Below are positions 32,358-40,495 of a stretch of DNA of 40,495 bases, in pieces. The notes below the pieces were generated by a model. The model was not told the origin of the DNA. It saw nothing but the letters and a program-made list of their open reading frames with translations, and did no database searches. The position numbers and the translations under genes were made by a program. This DNA is from Candidatus Heteroclostridium caecigallinarum. Lineage in GTDB: Bacteria > Bacillota > Clostridia > Christensenellales > CAG-314. The stretch spans positions 1 through 40,495 of the forward strand of contig CAJFSP010000010.1 in the NCBI GenBank assembly GCA_904419725.1. Direction: 5' to 3'. The stretch's first letter is position 1. The number at the start of each line of letters is the position of its first letter.

Positions 32358-34582
32358 GGCTTGTGATAGTAGAATCACCCGCTAAAGCGAAAACAATAGC
32401 GAAATATCTCGGAGGCGACTATAAAGTCGACGCTTCGGGCGGACATATAAGCGACTTGCCGGCGAAAGGGCTGGGCATAGACATCGACAACAATTTTCAG
32501 CCGGAATATGTTGTGTCTTCCGACAAAAAAGCGCTTATAAAGCGCCTTAAAGACGAATCGTCAAAAGCCGAAGAAGTCTGGCTGGCGACCGACCCGGACA
32601 GAGAGGGCGAGGCGATTTCATGGCATTTGCAGCAGGTGCTTAATCTCGACCCCGCCGCCAAAAACAGAATTCAGTTCAACGAGATATCCAAAAACGCCGT
32701 GCAGAACGCCATAAAAAATCCGCGCGCCATCAATATGAACCTTGTTGACGCCCAGCAGGCGAGGCGCGTTCTTGACAGACTTGTGGGCTATAAACTGTCG
32801 CCGGTGCTCTGCAAAAAAATCAAGGGCAAACTTTCGGCGGGAAGAGTCCAGTCCGCCGCCCTGAAAATTCTGGTTGACAGGGAAAAGGAAATCAAGGCGT
32901 TCAAACCGGAAGAATACTGGAACGTCACGGCCTTTCTGCAAAAAACGGAAGATAAAGACAAAAACATAAAATTCAAGGCGCTGCTCGCCGAAAAGAACGG
33001 CAAAAAGTTCAAACTGACAAACAAAGAAGATACCGATGCCGTTCTGCAAGATCTCAGCGGCAAACAGTTTACGGTGGCGAATGTCAAAAAAGGCACGTCG
33101 CTTTCCAACCCGCTGCCGCCTTTCACAACAAGCACCATGCAGCAGGACGCCGTCAACAAACTCGCCATGCCGTCAAAGACCACGATGATGGCGGCGCAGA
33201 AACTTTACGAGGGCATAGACGTCAAAGGCATGGGGCACATGGCGCTTGTAACGTATATCCGTACGGACTCGGTGAGAGTATCGGACGAAGCGTCGGCGGC
33301 GGCGAGAGAGTTTCTCCGCCAAAACTACGGCGAAGAATACGTCCCGCCGAAACCCAATGTTTATAAATCGAAAAAGAATATTCAGGACGCGCACGAAGCG
33401 ATAAGACCTATAAATCTCGCCATAACGCCGGATAGTCTTAAAGACAAACTGCCTAAAAACGAATACAGGCTTTATAAACTCATTTACGAGAGATTTCTCG
33501 CCAGCCAGTCGACGGCTGCCAGGTTCGATACCGTTTCTGCGCTCATCAGAGCCGACGCGTACGGTTTCAAAGTAAACGGTAAAACCACTGTTTTCGACGG
33601 ATATCAGCGTATTTACGGCACGGCGAAAGAAAAGACGGAAGACGACGCCGAAAGCGCGAAACTGCCTGAACTCAAAGAAGGGCAGGCGCTGAAACAAAAC
33701 GATATCAAAGCGGAGCAGAAATTCACCAAGCCGCCGGCAAGATATACTGAGTCTACGCTCATCAAAAGCATGGAAGAAGACGGAATCGGACGCCCGAGCA
33801 CTTATTCGACAATTCTTGCCACGCTGTACAAACGCACTTACGTCGTTAAAGACGGCAAGGCGCTCGTGCCTACCGATTTGGGCATGGTTGTTACCGACTA
33901 CCTGGAAAAATATTTCGAAAACATCGTTGACACGGAGTTCACCGCCAACATGGAAGAACAGTTGGACGAGATAGAAGAAAAGGGACTCGACTGGCACAAG
34001 GTAATAGGCGATTTTTACGCTCCTTTCCAGAAAAAACTTCTTTCGGCGATGAACAGTGACGAAAAAGTGGAACTCGGCGACGAAGTGTCCGACGTGAGGT
34101 GCGAAAAATGCGGGGCGCTCATGGTCTACAAGACGGGGCGTTTCGGAAAATATCTCGCCTGCCCTAATTATCCTGAGTGCAAAAACACCAAGAGCCTCAA
34201 AGAAAAGGCGCCCGAAGTCGTAACAGACATAATATGCGAAAAATGCGGCGGACATATGGTGGAAAAAACAGGCAGATACGGTAAATATCTGTCGTGCGAG
34301 AATTATCCGCAGTGCGACAACACAAGGAGCATAAACAAGATAGTGGGCAAATGTCCCGAGTGCGGCGGCGACGTCGTGGAGCGTAAGAGCAAAAAGGGCA
34401 ACGTGTTTTACGGCTGTGCCAATTATCCGCAATGCAAATTTGTCAGCTGGGATATCCCTACGGGTGAAAAATGTCCCGAATGCGGACAGTATCTGGTGAA
34501 AAAGACGCTTAAAAACAAAAAAACTCTGATTAAATGCAGCAATAAGGAATGCGGGTATCAGAGAGAAGAAAAGGAAGACTGA
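32354..34582 (+). CDS. topA: DNA topoisomerase I
   Basis: This 742-residue type IA topoisomerase relaxes negative supercoils. The TOPRIM domain begins RLVIVESPAKAKTIAKYLG and contains ATDPDREGEAISWH. The catalytic tyrosine is Y301 in TYIRTDSVRVS. The C-terminus has four zinc ribbons, the first three with clear CxxC...C-x-NYPxC patterns (CEKCG...CPNYPEC, CEKCG...CENYPQC, CPECG...CANYPQC) and a fourth ending CSNKECGYQ. It overlaps dprA by 4 bases, and trmFO by one (TGATG). Confidence 0.98.
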   Translation: MRLVIVESPAKAKTIAKYLGGDYKVDASGGHISDLPAKGLGIDIDNNFQPEYVVSSDKKALIKRLKDESSKAEEVWLATDPDREGEAISWHLQQVLNLDPAAKNRIQFNEISKNAVQNAIKNPRAINMNLVDAQQARRVLDRLVGYKLSPVLCKKIKGKLSAGRVQSAALKILVDREKEIKAFKPEEYWNVTAFLQKTEDKDKNIKFKALLAEKNGKKFKLTNKEDTDAVLQDLSGKQFTVANVKKGTSLSNPLPPFTTSTMQQDAVNKLAMPSKTTMMAAQKLYEGIDVKGMGHMALVTYIRTDSVRVSDEASAAAREFLRQNYGEEYVPPKPNVYKSKKNIQDAHEAIRPINLAITPDSLKDKLPKNEYRLYKLIYERFLASQSTAARFDTVSALIRADAYGFKVNGKTTVFDGYQRIYGTAKEKTEDDAESAKLPELKEGQALKQNDIKAEQKFTKPPARYTESTLIKSMEEDGIGRPSTYSTILATLYKRTYVVKDGKALVPTDLGMVVTDYLEKYFENIVDTEFTANMEEQLDEIEEKGLDWHKVIGDFYAPFQKKLLSAMNSDEKVELGDEVSDVRCEKCGALMVYKTGRFGKYLACPNYPECKNTKSLKEKAPEVVTDIICEKCGGHMVEKTGRYGKYLSCENYPQCDNTRSINKIVGKCPECGGDVVERKSKKGNVFYGCANYPQCKFVSWDIPTGEKCPECGQYLVKKTLKNKKTLIKCSNKECGYQREEKED

Positions 34583-35883
34583 TGAGAATCGACGTAATAG
34601 GCGCCGGGCTTGCCGGCTGCGAGTGCGCCATGCAGATTGCCGACAGGGGCTTTGAGGTTAATTTAATAGAGATGAAGCCGCTTAAAAAATCTCCCGCGCA
34701 CCACAGCGACGGTTTTGCCGAACTTGTGTGCAGCAATTCGCTGAAATCAAACGACGTAAACACGGCGGGCGGGCTTCTTAAAGAAGAATTGCGGCTGCTT
34801 GGTTCGCATGTCATTGAGTGCGCCGATAAAACGTCGGTTCCCGCCGGCGGCGCGCTGGCGGTTGACAGGGATTTGTTTTCAAAAGCGGTGACGGACAAAG
34901 TCATGAGTTATAAAAACATCCGTGTCATACACAAAATCGCCGAAAGGGAAGAAGGCGACATCACGGTGTTCGCCACGGGGCCGCTTACAGATGAGGCGCT
35001 TATGGGGCGCGTAGCCGAGCTTGCCCGCAACGAGTTTCTGCATTTTTTCGACGCGGCGGCTCCTATTGTCGCCTTTGACAGTATAGACCTCTCAAAAACT
35101 TTCACGTCAAGCAGATACGGCAAAGGCAGCGACGACTATATAAACTGCCCGATGAATAAAGAAGAGTTCGAGGCGTTCTGGCAGGCGCTTGTGTCGGCGG
35201 AAACGGCGCATGTCAAGGATTTTGAGGAAAACATGGTTTTCGAGGGGTGCATGCCTGTTGAAGTAATGGCAAAAAGGGGCAAAGACACCATAAGGTTCGG
35301 CCCACTCAAACCGGTCGGACTCACAGACCCGGCCACCGGCAAAAGACCATGGGCGGTGCTGCAACTGCGCAAAGAAAACAATTTTAACACAATGTACAAT
35401 CTGGTCGGGTTCCAGACGCACCTGACTTTTCCGGAGCAGCGCAGGGTTTTCAGAATGATTCCCGCTTTGGCGGAAGCCGAGTTCGTAAGATACGGCGTAA
35501 TGCACAAAAACACTTATATAAACTCACCGGATTTGCTGGACAAAAATTTTGCTTTGAAGCATAATCAAAATATATACTTCGCGGGTCAGATTTCCGGCGT
35601 CGAAGGCTATGTGGAATCGATAGCGTCGGGGCTCACGGCGGGCATAAGCGTCGCCATGCGGCTTTCCGGCAGACCCGTGCCGGATTTTTCTTCCGCGACT
35701 ATTATCGGCGCGCTCGGAAGATACGTTTCTTCGGCGGAGTCGAAGTATTTTCAGCCGATGAACGCCAATTTCGGCATTCTTGAAGGGCTTGGCTATGATG
35801 AACGGGACAAACAGAAAAAGAAGAGTCTTCTCGCGGCCAGGTCGCTCGACGAAATCAGGCGTGTTTACCAATCATTGAAATAA
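34582..35883 (+). CDS. trmFO: Folate- and FAD-dependent tRNA (uracil-54-C5)-methyltransferase TrmFO
   Basis: This 433-residue flavoenzyme makes ribothymidine 54 in tRNA using methylene-THF. The FAD-binding motif is VIGAGLAGCECA (5-16). LVCSNSLKSNDVNTAGGLLKEELR and the C-terminal FAGQISGVEGYVESIASGL are diagnostic of TrmFO. ATG 34582 overlaps the topA stop (TGATG). The order topA-trmFO-hslV is the Bacillus topA-gid-clpQ order, but the xerC-type recombinase gene usually between them is missing. Confidence 0.97.
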   Translation: MRIDVIGAGLAGCECAMQIADRGFEVNLIEMKPLKKSPAHHSDGFAELVCSNSLKSNDVNTAGGLLKEELRLLGSHVIECADKTSVPAGGALAVDRDLFSKAVTDKVMSYKNIRVIHKIAEREEGDITVFATGPLTDEALMGRVAELARNEFLHFFDAAAPIVAFDSIDLSKTFTSSRYGKGSDDYINCPMNKEEFEAFWQALVSAETAHVKDFEENMVFEGCMPVEVMAKRGKDTIRFGPLKPVGLTDPATGKRPWAVLQLRKENNFNTMYNLVGFQTHLTFPEQRRVFRMIPALAEAEFVRYGVMHKNTYINSPDLLDKNFALKHNQNIYFAGQISGVEGYVESIASGLTAGISVAMRLSGRPVPDFSSATIIGALGRYVSSAESKYFQPMNANFGILEGLGYDERDKQKKKSLLAARSLDEIRRVYQSLK

Positions 35884-35892
35884 GGAGATGTT

Positions 35893-36444
35893 ATGGCGGA
35901 ATATAATTTCAGCGCTTTCAAAGGCACGACCATCTGCGCCGTCAAGAAAGACGGCAAAATCGCCGTCGCGGGCGACGGTCAGGTCACTTTTTCAGAGACC
36001 GTGGTGCTCAAAAGCAACGCGGTAAAAGTAAGGCGCATTTTTGATTCCAAAGTAGTTATAGGTTTCGCCGGCACCGTTTCCGACGCGTTTTCGCTGAGCG
36101 AAAAGTTTGAGGGCATGTTGCAGAAATACGGCGGAAATCTCACTCGCAGCGCGGTGGAACTCGCGGAGCTGTGGCGCAACGATAAAGCGGCGCGCAAACT
36201 CGAAGCGATGATGATAGTGGCGGATAAGGAAAGTATGTTGCTCGTCAGCGGTTCGGGCGAAGTAATCGAACCCGAAGGCGGCGTGTGCGCAATCGGCAGC
36301 GGCGGCAATTTCGCAATGGCGGCGGCAAGGGCGCTGTACAGGGAAACTTCTCTTTCCGCGGAAGAAATCGCCAGAAAAGCGCTGGAAATCGCCGGTGAAA
36401 TGTGCATTTACACAAATTCGCACATCACCGTGGAGGTGGTATAA
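35893..36444 (+). CDS. hslV: ATP-dependent protease subunit HslV
   Basis: This 183-residue protein is the proteasome-like peptidase subunit of HslUV. The N-terminus is [11 protein letters not shown] followed by TTICAV, so an 11-residue leader would have to be removed to expose the catalytic T12. A short leader is also seen in Bacillus Cod[28 protein letters not shown] and [16 protein letters not shown] are typical. AAGGAG lies about 7 bases before ATG 35893. hslU starts at the next base after its stop. Confidence 0.96.
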   Translation: MAEYNFSAFKGTTICAVKKDGKIAVAGDGQVTFSETVVLKSNAVKVRRIFDSKVVIGFAGTVSDAFSLSEKFEGMLQKYGGNLTRSAVELAELWRNDKAARKLEAMMIVADKESMLLVSGSGEVIEPEGGVCAIGSGGNFAMAAARALYRETSLSAEEIARKALEIAGEMCIYTNSHITVEVV

Positions 36445-37734
36445 ATGAACATGACCCCCAGAGAAATAGTCGCCGAACTCGACAAATATATAATCGGTCA
36501 GGACGAAGCCAAAAAGGCGGTCGCGGTGGCGCTCCGCAACAGATACAGACGCAGTCTGCTGTCGGAAAGCGACCGTGAGGAAATCACGCCTAAAAACATA
36601 ATAATGAAAGGTCCGACGGGCGTCGGCAAAACGGAAATCGCCAGACGTCTGGCGAAACTCGTCAAGGCGCCTTTCCTCAAAGTCGAGGCGACAAAATACA
36701 CCGAAGTCGGCTATGTTGGCAGAGATGTCGAATCGATGATAAGAGACCTGGTGGAAGTGTCCATCAGGCTTGTAAAAGAAGAAACTTTCAAAGAAGTTTC
36801 CGAGAAGGCCACCGCCGCCGCGGTAGAAAAGATTGTAAACATTCTTTATAAGAAAAAAGACGAAATTCCGGAAGGAATCGCAAAAGAACAGCTCCGCAGC
36901 GAAATTCTGTCGCACAATCTTGACGGCGTTCATGTTGAGATAGAAGTTGTTGACGCGCCGAAATCAATGGAAATCGTTCCGGGCAGCGGCGCCGAAATCA
37001 ACATCGGCAGTATTTTCGGCGATATGTTCCCGAAAAAGACCAAAAAGCGCAAAGTCACCATAAAAGAAGCGCTGGCAATTCTTACAAACGAGGAAGCCGA
37101 CAGGCTGATTGATATGGACGCGGTGCAGGCCGAAGCCGTGCGCAGGGCAGAAAACGAAGGAATTATTTTTATAGACGAAATTGACAAAATAGCGGGCAAG
37201 GGCGGCGGCAGCGGTCCCGACGTGTCCAGGGAAGGCGTGCAGAGAGATATTCTGCCTATTGTGGAAGGCTGCAGCGTAACTACCAAATACGGCAACGTCC
37301 GCACCGACTTTATTTTGTTTTTCGGCAGCGGCGCGTTTCAGGTTGCGAAAGTGCAGGACCTGATTCCCGAATTGCAGGGGCGTTTTCCTGTGATGGTGGA
37401 ACTTGACAGCCTCACGAAAGAAGATTTCGTGCGTATTCTGACCGAACCGCAGAACGCCATTACGGGGCAGTACAGCAAACTGCTGGGCGTCGACAACGTT
37501 AAACTCGAATTCACTGAAGACGGCATAAGGGAAATCGCTGAAATAGCGTATGACCTCAATGTGACGGCGGAAGATATCGGCGCGAGAAGATTGCAGGGCG
37601 TCATGGAACTGCTTTTGGAAGACGTGTCTTACGACGTGGGCGAAGAAAAAACGGTTGTCATCGACAAACAGTTTGTGGACGACAATCTCGCCAAAGAAAC
37701 CAAGAATTTCAACATCAAAAAATATATTTTATAA
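36445..37734 (+). CDS. hslU: ATP-dependent protease ATPase subunit HslU
   Basis: This 429-residue AAA+ unfoldase feeds proteins into HslV. It begins with [21 protein letters not shown], has Walker A GPTGVGKT (56-63), the [16 protein letters not shown] pore-region motif, Walker [12 protein letters not shown], and the sensor region [21 protein letters not shown] (ITAE is VTAE here). GGAGGTGG precedes ATG 36445. codY, which follows in Bacillus, is absent; aspS follows after 11 bases. Confidence 0.97.
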   Translation: MNMTPREIVAELDKYIIGQDEAKKAVAVALRNRYRRSLLSESDREEITPKNIIMKGPTGVGKTEIARRLAKLVKAPFLKVEATKYTEVGYVGRDVESMIRDLVEVSIRLVKEETFKEVSEKATAAAVEKIVNILYKKKDEIPEGIAKEQLRSEILSHNLDGVHVEIEVVDAPKSMEIVPGSGAEINIGSIFGDMFPKKTKKRKVTIKEALAILTNEEADRLIDMDAVQAEAVRRAENEGIIFIDEIDKIAGKGGGSGPDVSREGVQRDILPIVEGCSVTTKYGNVRTDFILFFGSGAFQVAKVQDLIPELQGRFPVMVELDSLTKEDFVRILTEPQNAITGQYSKLLGVDNVKLEFTEDGIREIAEIAYDLNVTAEDIGARRLQGVMELLLEDVSYDVGEEKTVVIDKQFVDDNLAKETKNFNIKKYIL

Positions 37735-37745
37735 GGTGAAATACA

Positions 37746-39542
37746 ATGGCTGAATTTTTATCGGGTATGAAAAGAACCGTCAGATGCGGCGAAGTCACCG
37801 CCGACATGGTGGGGCAGGAAGTCACCGTAATGGGTTGGACCAACAGACGCAGAAATCTCGGTTCACTGCTGTTTTTTCAGATAAGGGATATTTCCGGCAT
37901 CGTGCAGGCGGTGCTCGACAGCAATAAGGCGGACGAAGCGCTGTTTTCAAAAGCCGAAACCGTGCGTCTGGAATATGTTATCGCCGTGCGCGGAAAAGTG
38001 CTCAGAAGAACGGGACCCAACGTCAACCCGAACATGAAAACGGGCGAAGTGGAAATCGAAATAAGCGAACTCCGCATTTTGTCCGAGGCCGAAGTAACTC
38101 CTTTCAACGTGGGCGACGCCAACGCGGGCGAAGCGCTGCGCCTCAAATACCGTTATCTTGACCTGCGCCGCGAAGATTTGCAGCGTAACCTCATTGTGAG
38201 AAGCAAAATCGCGCAGACAACCAGGAAATATCTTTCAGACAACGGCTTTCTGGAAATAGAAACCCCGTTTCTCGGCAAATCCACGCCGGAAGGCGCGCGT
38301 GACTATCTGGTGCCCAGCAGAGTCCATCAGGGCAAATTTTACGCTTTGCCGCAATCCCCGCAGATTTTCAAACAACTGCTCATGGTTTCCGGCATGGACA
38401 GATATTTTCAGATTGTCAAATGCTTCCGTGACGAAGACCTCAGAGCCAACCGCCAGCCGGAGTTTACGCAGATAGACATCGAAATGTCTTTTGTAGATAA
38501 AGAGGAAGACGTTTTTGAGATTATAGAAGGACTCATAAGCGCTATTTTCAAAGATGTCAAGGGCTTGGAACTCAAACGTCCTTTCGCGCGCATGGCTTAC
38601 GCCGACGCGATGGCGAATTACGGTTCCGATAAACCTGATTTGCGTTTTGACATGAAACTGCGCGATATCACCGGCATCGTTGACGGCTGCGGTTTCGGTG
38701 TGTTTGAAAACGCGGCCAAAAGCGGCAGCGTAAGGTGCGTGGTGCTGAAAAACCATGAGAGCGACGTCAGCAGAAAGGAAATCGATAAACTGACCGATTT
38801 GGTCAAGACATATAAGGCGAAGGGGCTTGCTTATTACGGCAAAACAGCCGACGGCGCCGACAGATGTTCGTTTGCGAAGTTTGTGCCCGCCGAATTTCTG
38901 GACAGACTTGCCGCGGAACTTTGTCTTGAAAATAACGACATCGCTTTTATAGTGGCTGACGCCGACGACGAAACCACATGCGTGTCGCTGGGCGCGCTCA
39001 GGTGTCATCTCGCCGAGAAGTTTTCTTTAATTGACAAAGACAGATATGAAATTTTGTGGCTTACCGATTTTCCTCTGTTTGAGTACAGCGAGGATGAGGG
39101 CAGATTCGTAGCGAAACACCATCCGTTTACATCGCCTAAAAACGAAGATGTGCCGCTCATGAAAACCGCTCCGGAAAAAGTCAGGGCGAAAGCCTATGAC
39201 CTTGTCATCAACGGCGAAGAAGCGGGCGGCGGAAGCCTCAGAATTTATAACAGGGATATTCAGAAACTCATGTTTGAAACGCTTGGTTTCACAGATGAGG
39301 AAATCGCGCGCAAATTCGGATTTTTCGTAAACGCGTTCAATTACGGCACGCCTCCGCACGGCGGAATCGCTTTCGGTCTCGACAGGCTGACTATGCTTCT
39401 CACGGGCGCGACATCAATCAAAGACGTTATCGCCTTCCCTAAAATGCAGAACGCCTGCGACCTCATGACGGAAGCGCCCGACGTCGTGGAAGACAAGCAG
39501 CTTAAAGAACTCGGCATAGAAATATCCGCCGGGAAAGACTGA
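37746..39542 (+). CDS. aspS: Aspartyl-tRNA synthetase
   Basis: This 598-residue class II synthetase is the long bacterial type, with an N-terminal OB-fold anticodon-binding domain (TVMGWTNRRRNLGSLLFFQIRD), motif 2 FRDEDLRANRQPEFTQID, the GAD insertion domain in the middle, and motif 3 GGIAFGLDRLTMLL. Whether it also charges tRNA-Asn cannot be told from this window. AAGGTG lies about 8 bases before ATG 37746. Confidence 0.98.
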   Translation: MAEFLSGMKRTVRCGEVTADMVGQEVTVMGWTNRRRNLGSLLFFQIRDISGIVQAVLDSNKADEALFSKAETVRLEYVIAVRGKVLRRTGPNVNPNMKTGEVEIEISELRILSEAEVTPFNVGDANAGEALRLKYRYLDLRREDLQRNLIVRSKIAQTTRKYLSDNGFLEIETPFLGKSTPEGARDYLVPSRVHQGKFYALPQSPQIFKQLLMVSGMDRYFQIVKCFRDEDLRANRQPEFTQIDIEMSFVDKEEDVFEIIEGLISAIFKDVKGLELKRPFARMAYADAMANYGSDKPDLRFDMKLRDITGIVDGCGFGVFENAAKSGSVRCVVLKNHESDVSRKEIDKLTDLVKTYKAKGLAYYGKTADGADRCSFAKFVPAEFLDRLAAELCLENNDIAFIVADADDETTCVSLGALRCHLAEKFSLIDKDRYEILWLTDFPLFEYSEDEGRFVAKHHPFTSPKNEDVPLMKTAPEKVRAKAYDLVINGEEAGGGSLRIYNRDIQKLMFETLGFTDEEIARKFGFFVNAFNYGTPPHGGIAFGLDRLTMLLTGATSIKDVIAFPKMQNACDLMTEAPDVVEDKQLKELGIEISAGKD

Positions 39543-39573
39543 TTTTGCGCGTCCGGGCAATCGCGTTGATAAA

Positions 39574-40305
39574 ATGAACGATTTTTCTCAAAGAACTGTC
39601 GCTTTAATTGGTGCCGAAGGCTACCAAAAACTGAAAAACAGTGTTATACTCTTGGTAGGGACAGGCGGCGTAGGCGGATACGCGGCTGAATTTCTCGTCA
39701 GGGCGGGCGTAGGCGACATTACCGTTGTCGACGGCGACGATGTCGAACCCAGCAATCTCAACAGACAGATTATCGCGACGGCCGATACCGTAGGTATGCC
39801 GAAAGTGGAGGCGCTGAAATCGCGTTTGCTTTCGATAAACAGCGGTTTGAAAATCACGGCGTTGAAACGGCGGTTTTGCTCCGGCAACGCCGATGAAATC
39901 TTTTCGCGCGAGTTCGATTTTGTCGTCGACGCGATAGATTCCGTAAAAGACAAGGTTTCGCTTATTTCCGCCGCGAAAAGCCGCGGCGTGCCGATAGTTT
40001 CGGCGATGGGCGCCGGCAACAGGTACGATATCCCGTCTTTTACGGTGAAAGATATATATTCCACAAGCGGCGACGGGCTCGCCAGGGTTATGAGGAAAAA
40101 ACTGCGTGAAGCGGGCGTCGACAGCCTTCCGTGCGTATGCGCACAAAGCGCGCCTGTGGCGGCTGACGGCGTAATCGGCAGTATCTCGTATTATCCGGCG
40201 GTTTGCGCCGGAGTTATCGCCGCTTATGTGATAAACAAACTTTTATGCAATACGAAGGCAAAAAAATTTCGGATTTTTTCCGTAACGGAAAGTACATTAA
40301 TCTGA
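39574..40305 (+). CDS. tcdA: tRNA threonylcarbamoyladenosine dehydratase TcdA (ThiF/E1-like)
   Basis: This 243-residue E1-like ATPase cyclises t6A37 of tRNA to ct6A. It begins FSQRTVALIGAEGYQKLKNS as TcdA does, with the nucleotide loop GTGGVGGYAAE (29-39), DGDDVEPSNLNRQ, VVDAIDSVKDKVSLI and VCAQSAPVAADGVIGSISYYPA. TcdA is distinguished from MoeB/ThiF by this N-terminus and by the lack of a zinc-binding cysteine pair. It follows aspS, a common clostridial pairing. The start has no strong ribosome-binding site. Confidence 0.9.
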   Translation: MNDFSQRTVALIGAEGYQKLKNSVILLVGTGGVGGYAAEFLVRAGVGDITVVDGDDVEPSNLNRQIIATADTVGMPKVEALKSRLLSINSGLKITALKRRFCSGNADEIFSREFDFVVDAIDSVKDKVSLISAAKSRGVPIVSAMGAGNRYDIPSFTVKDIYSTSGDGLARVMRKKLREAGVDSLPCVCAQSAPVAADGVIGSISYYPAVCAGVIAAYVINKLLCNTKAKKFRIFSVTESTLI

Positions 40306-40372
40306 CAGATTTAACAGATTGTCATATTGACCAAAGTTTTTGTGACAGCATAATGAAGGAGGCAAAGAAAAA

Positions 40373-40495
40373 ATGAAAGACATCAATCAACAGTTGGAAG
40401 AATTGAGAATTGAGTTGGCTGCACAGAAATTTGAACGCGGGAAAAATTGGAAAGGGTATGAAGTTTATATCCCGCAATACTCCAAACCCGTTTAC
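40373..40495 (+). CDS. Unknown small protein, 5' part (3' end cut by window edge)
   Basis: The gene starts at ATG 40373, with a strong GAAGGAGG ending 9 bases upstream, and stays open for 41 codons to the edge. Codons 14-41 are identical to the first 28 codons of the window, so if the ends join, the complete protein is 82 residues and ends at base 210. The first residues (KDINQQLEELRIELAAQK) should form a charged helix. I do not recognise the protein. It lies 67 bases after tcdA. Confidence 0.7.
   Translation, partial: MKDINQQLEELRIELAAQKFERGKNWKGYEVYIPQYSKPVY
40412..40495. repeat. Direct terminal repeat, right copy
   Basis: This is an exact copy of bases 1-84. If it is an assembly overlap, the unique sequence is 40,411 bases and base 40411 is followed by base 1. 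Confidence 0.97.

Noticed and set aside
33173..34432. Long open frame (419 codons) on the minus strand opposite topA
   Set aside because: It lies wholly within topA, matches no family I know, and its composition is that expected from the complement of a coding strand with biased codons.
34100..34580. Repeated cysteine-rich segments at the end of topA as a tandem repeat of interest
   Set aside because: These are the usual C-terminal zinc ribbons of topoisomerase I.
40327..40354. Promoter-like TTGACC and CATAAT before the small gene at the right end
   Set aside because: The implied transcript start (about 40361) would fall inside the ribosome-binding site at 40355-40363, which would then be lost.

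Overview
The window is 40,495 bases of chromosomal-type DNA from a low-GC-lineage Gram-positive bacterium, most likely an uncultured, possibly spore-forming member of the Clostridia. The evidence is gene order. Blocks known from Bacillus and Clostridia follow one another: rsmD-coaD-ylbJ-ylbK-tmcAL, pta-ackA-rpmF-plsX-rnc-smc-ftsY, ylxM-ffh-rpsP-khpA-rimM-trmD-rbgA-rnhB-yraN, and comM-dprA-topA-trmFO-hslV-hslU-aspS-tcdA. ylbJ hints at sporulation ancestry. The taxonomic call is inference; there is no rRNA gene here.

Layout. 1-1400: accessory patch with the 3' part of an 82-residue unknown gene, a phage terminase-small-subunit-like gene with an unrecognised C-terminal region, and tRNA-Leu(UAG). 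1500-3620: an AT-richer two-gene operon, a short-chain dehydrogenase broken by one in-frame TAA and an intact serine-palmitoyltransferase-like enzyme. 3600-6300: a sugar kinase, tRNA-Lys(CUU), a nicotinamidase-like hydrolase, an iron-sulfur flavoprotein and tRNA-Gly(GCC). 6300-11830: a small membrane protein, then a DUF2156 protein, PaaK ligase, alanine racemase, 5-formyl-THF cyclo-ligase, RsmD and CoaD. 11820-40305: the conserved housekeeping blocks for acetate production, phospholipid initiation, RNA processing, chromosome organisation, signal recognition particle, ribosome assembly, tRNA modification, topoisomerase I and the HslUV protease. Most genes there overlap or abut, so they form a few long transcription units.

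The most striking structural fact is that bases 1-84 are repeated exactly as the last 84 bases (40412-40495). Joined through this overlap, the window closes into a 40,411-base ring and the two half-genes at the ends form one intact 82-residue gene with a strong ribosome-binding site. No replication gene is visible and the content is core chromosomal, so an assembly loop, a tandem duplication, or an excised chromosomal circle are all more likely than a plasmid or virus.

Other points of interest are regulatory. The alr ribosome-binding site lies inside a terminator-like hairpin. A perfect hairpin between the rimM ribosome-binding site and its ATG would restore normal spacing if folded. The rpmF, rplS and ylxM leaders are structured. 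rplS is displaced from its usual place after trmD, and acpP, the DUF177 gene and codY are absent from their usual positions. I saw no CRISPR array, transposase, integrase or defence system.
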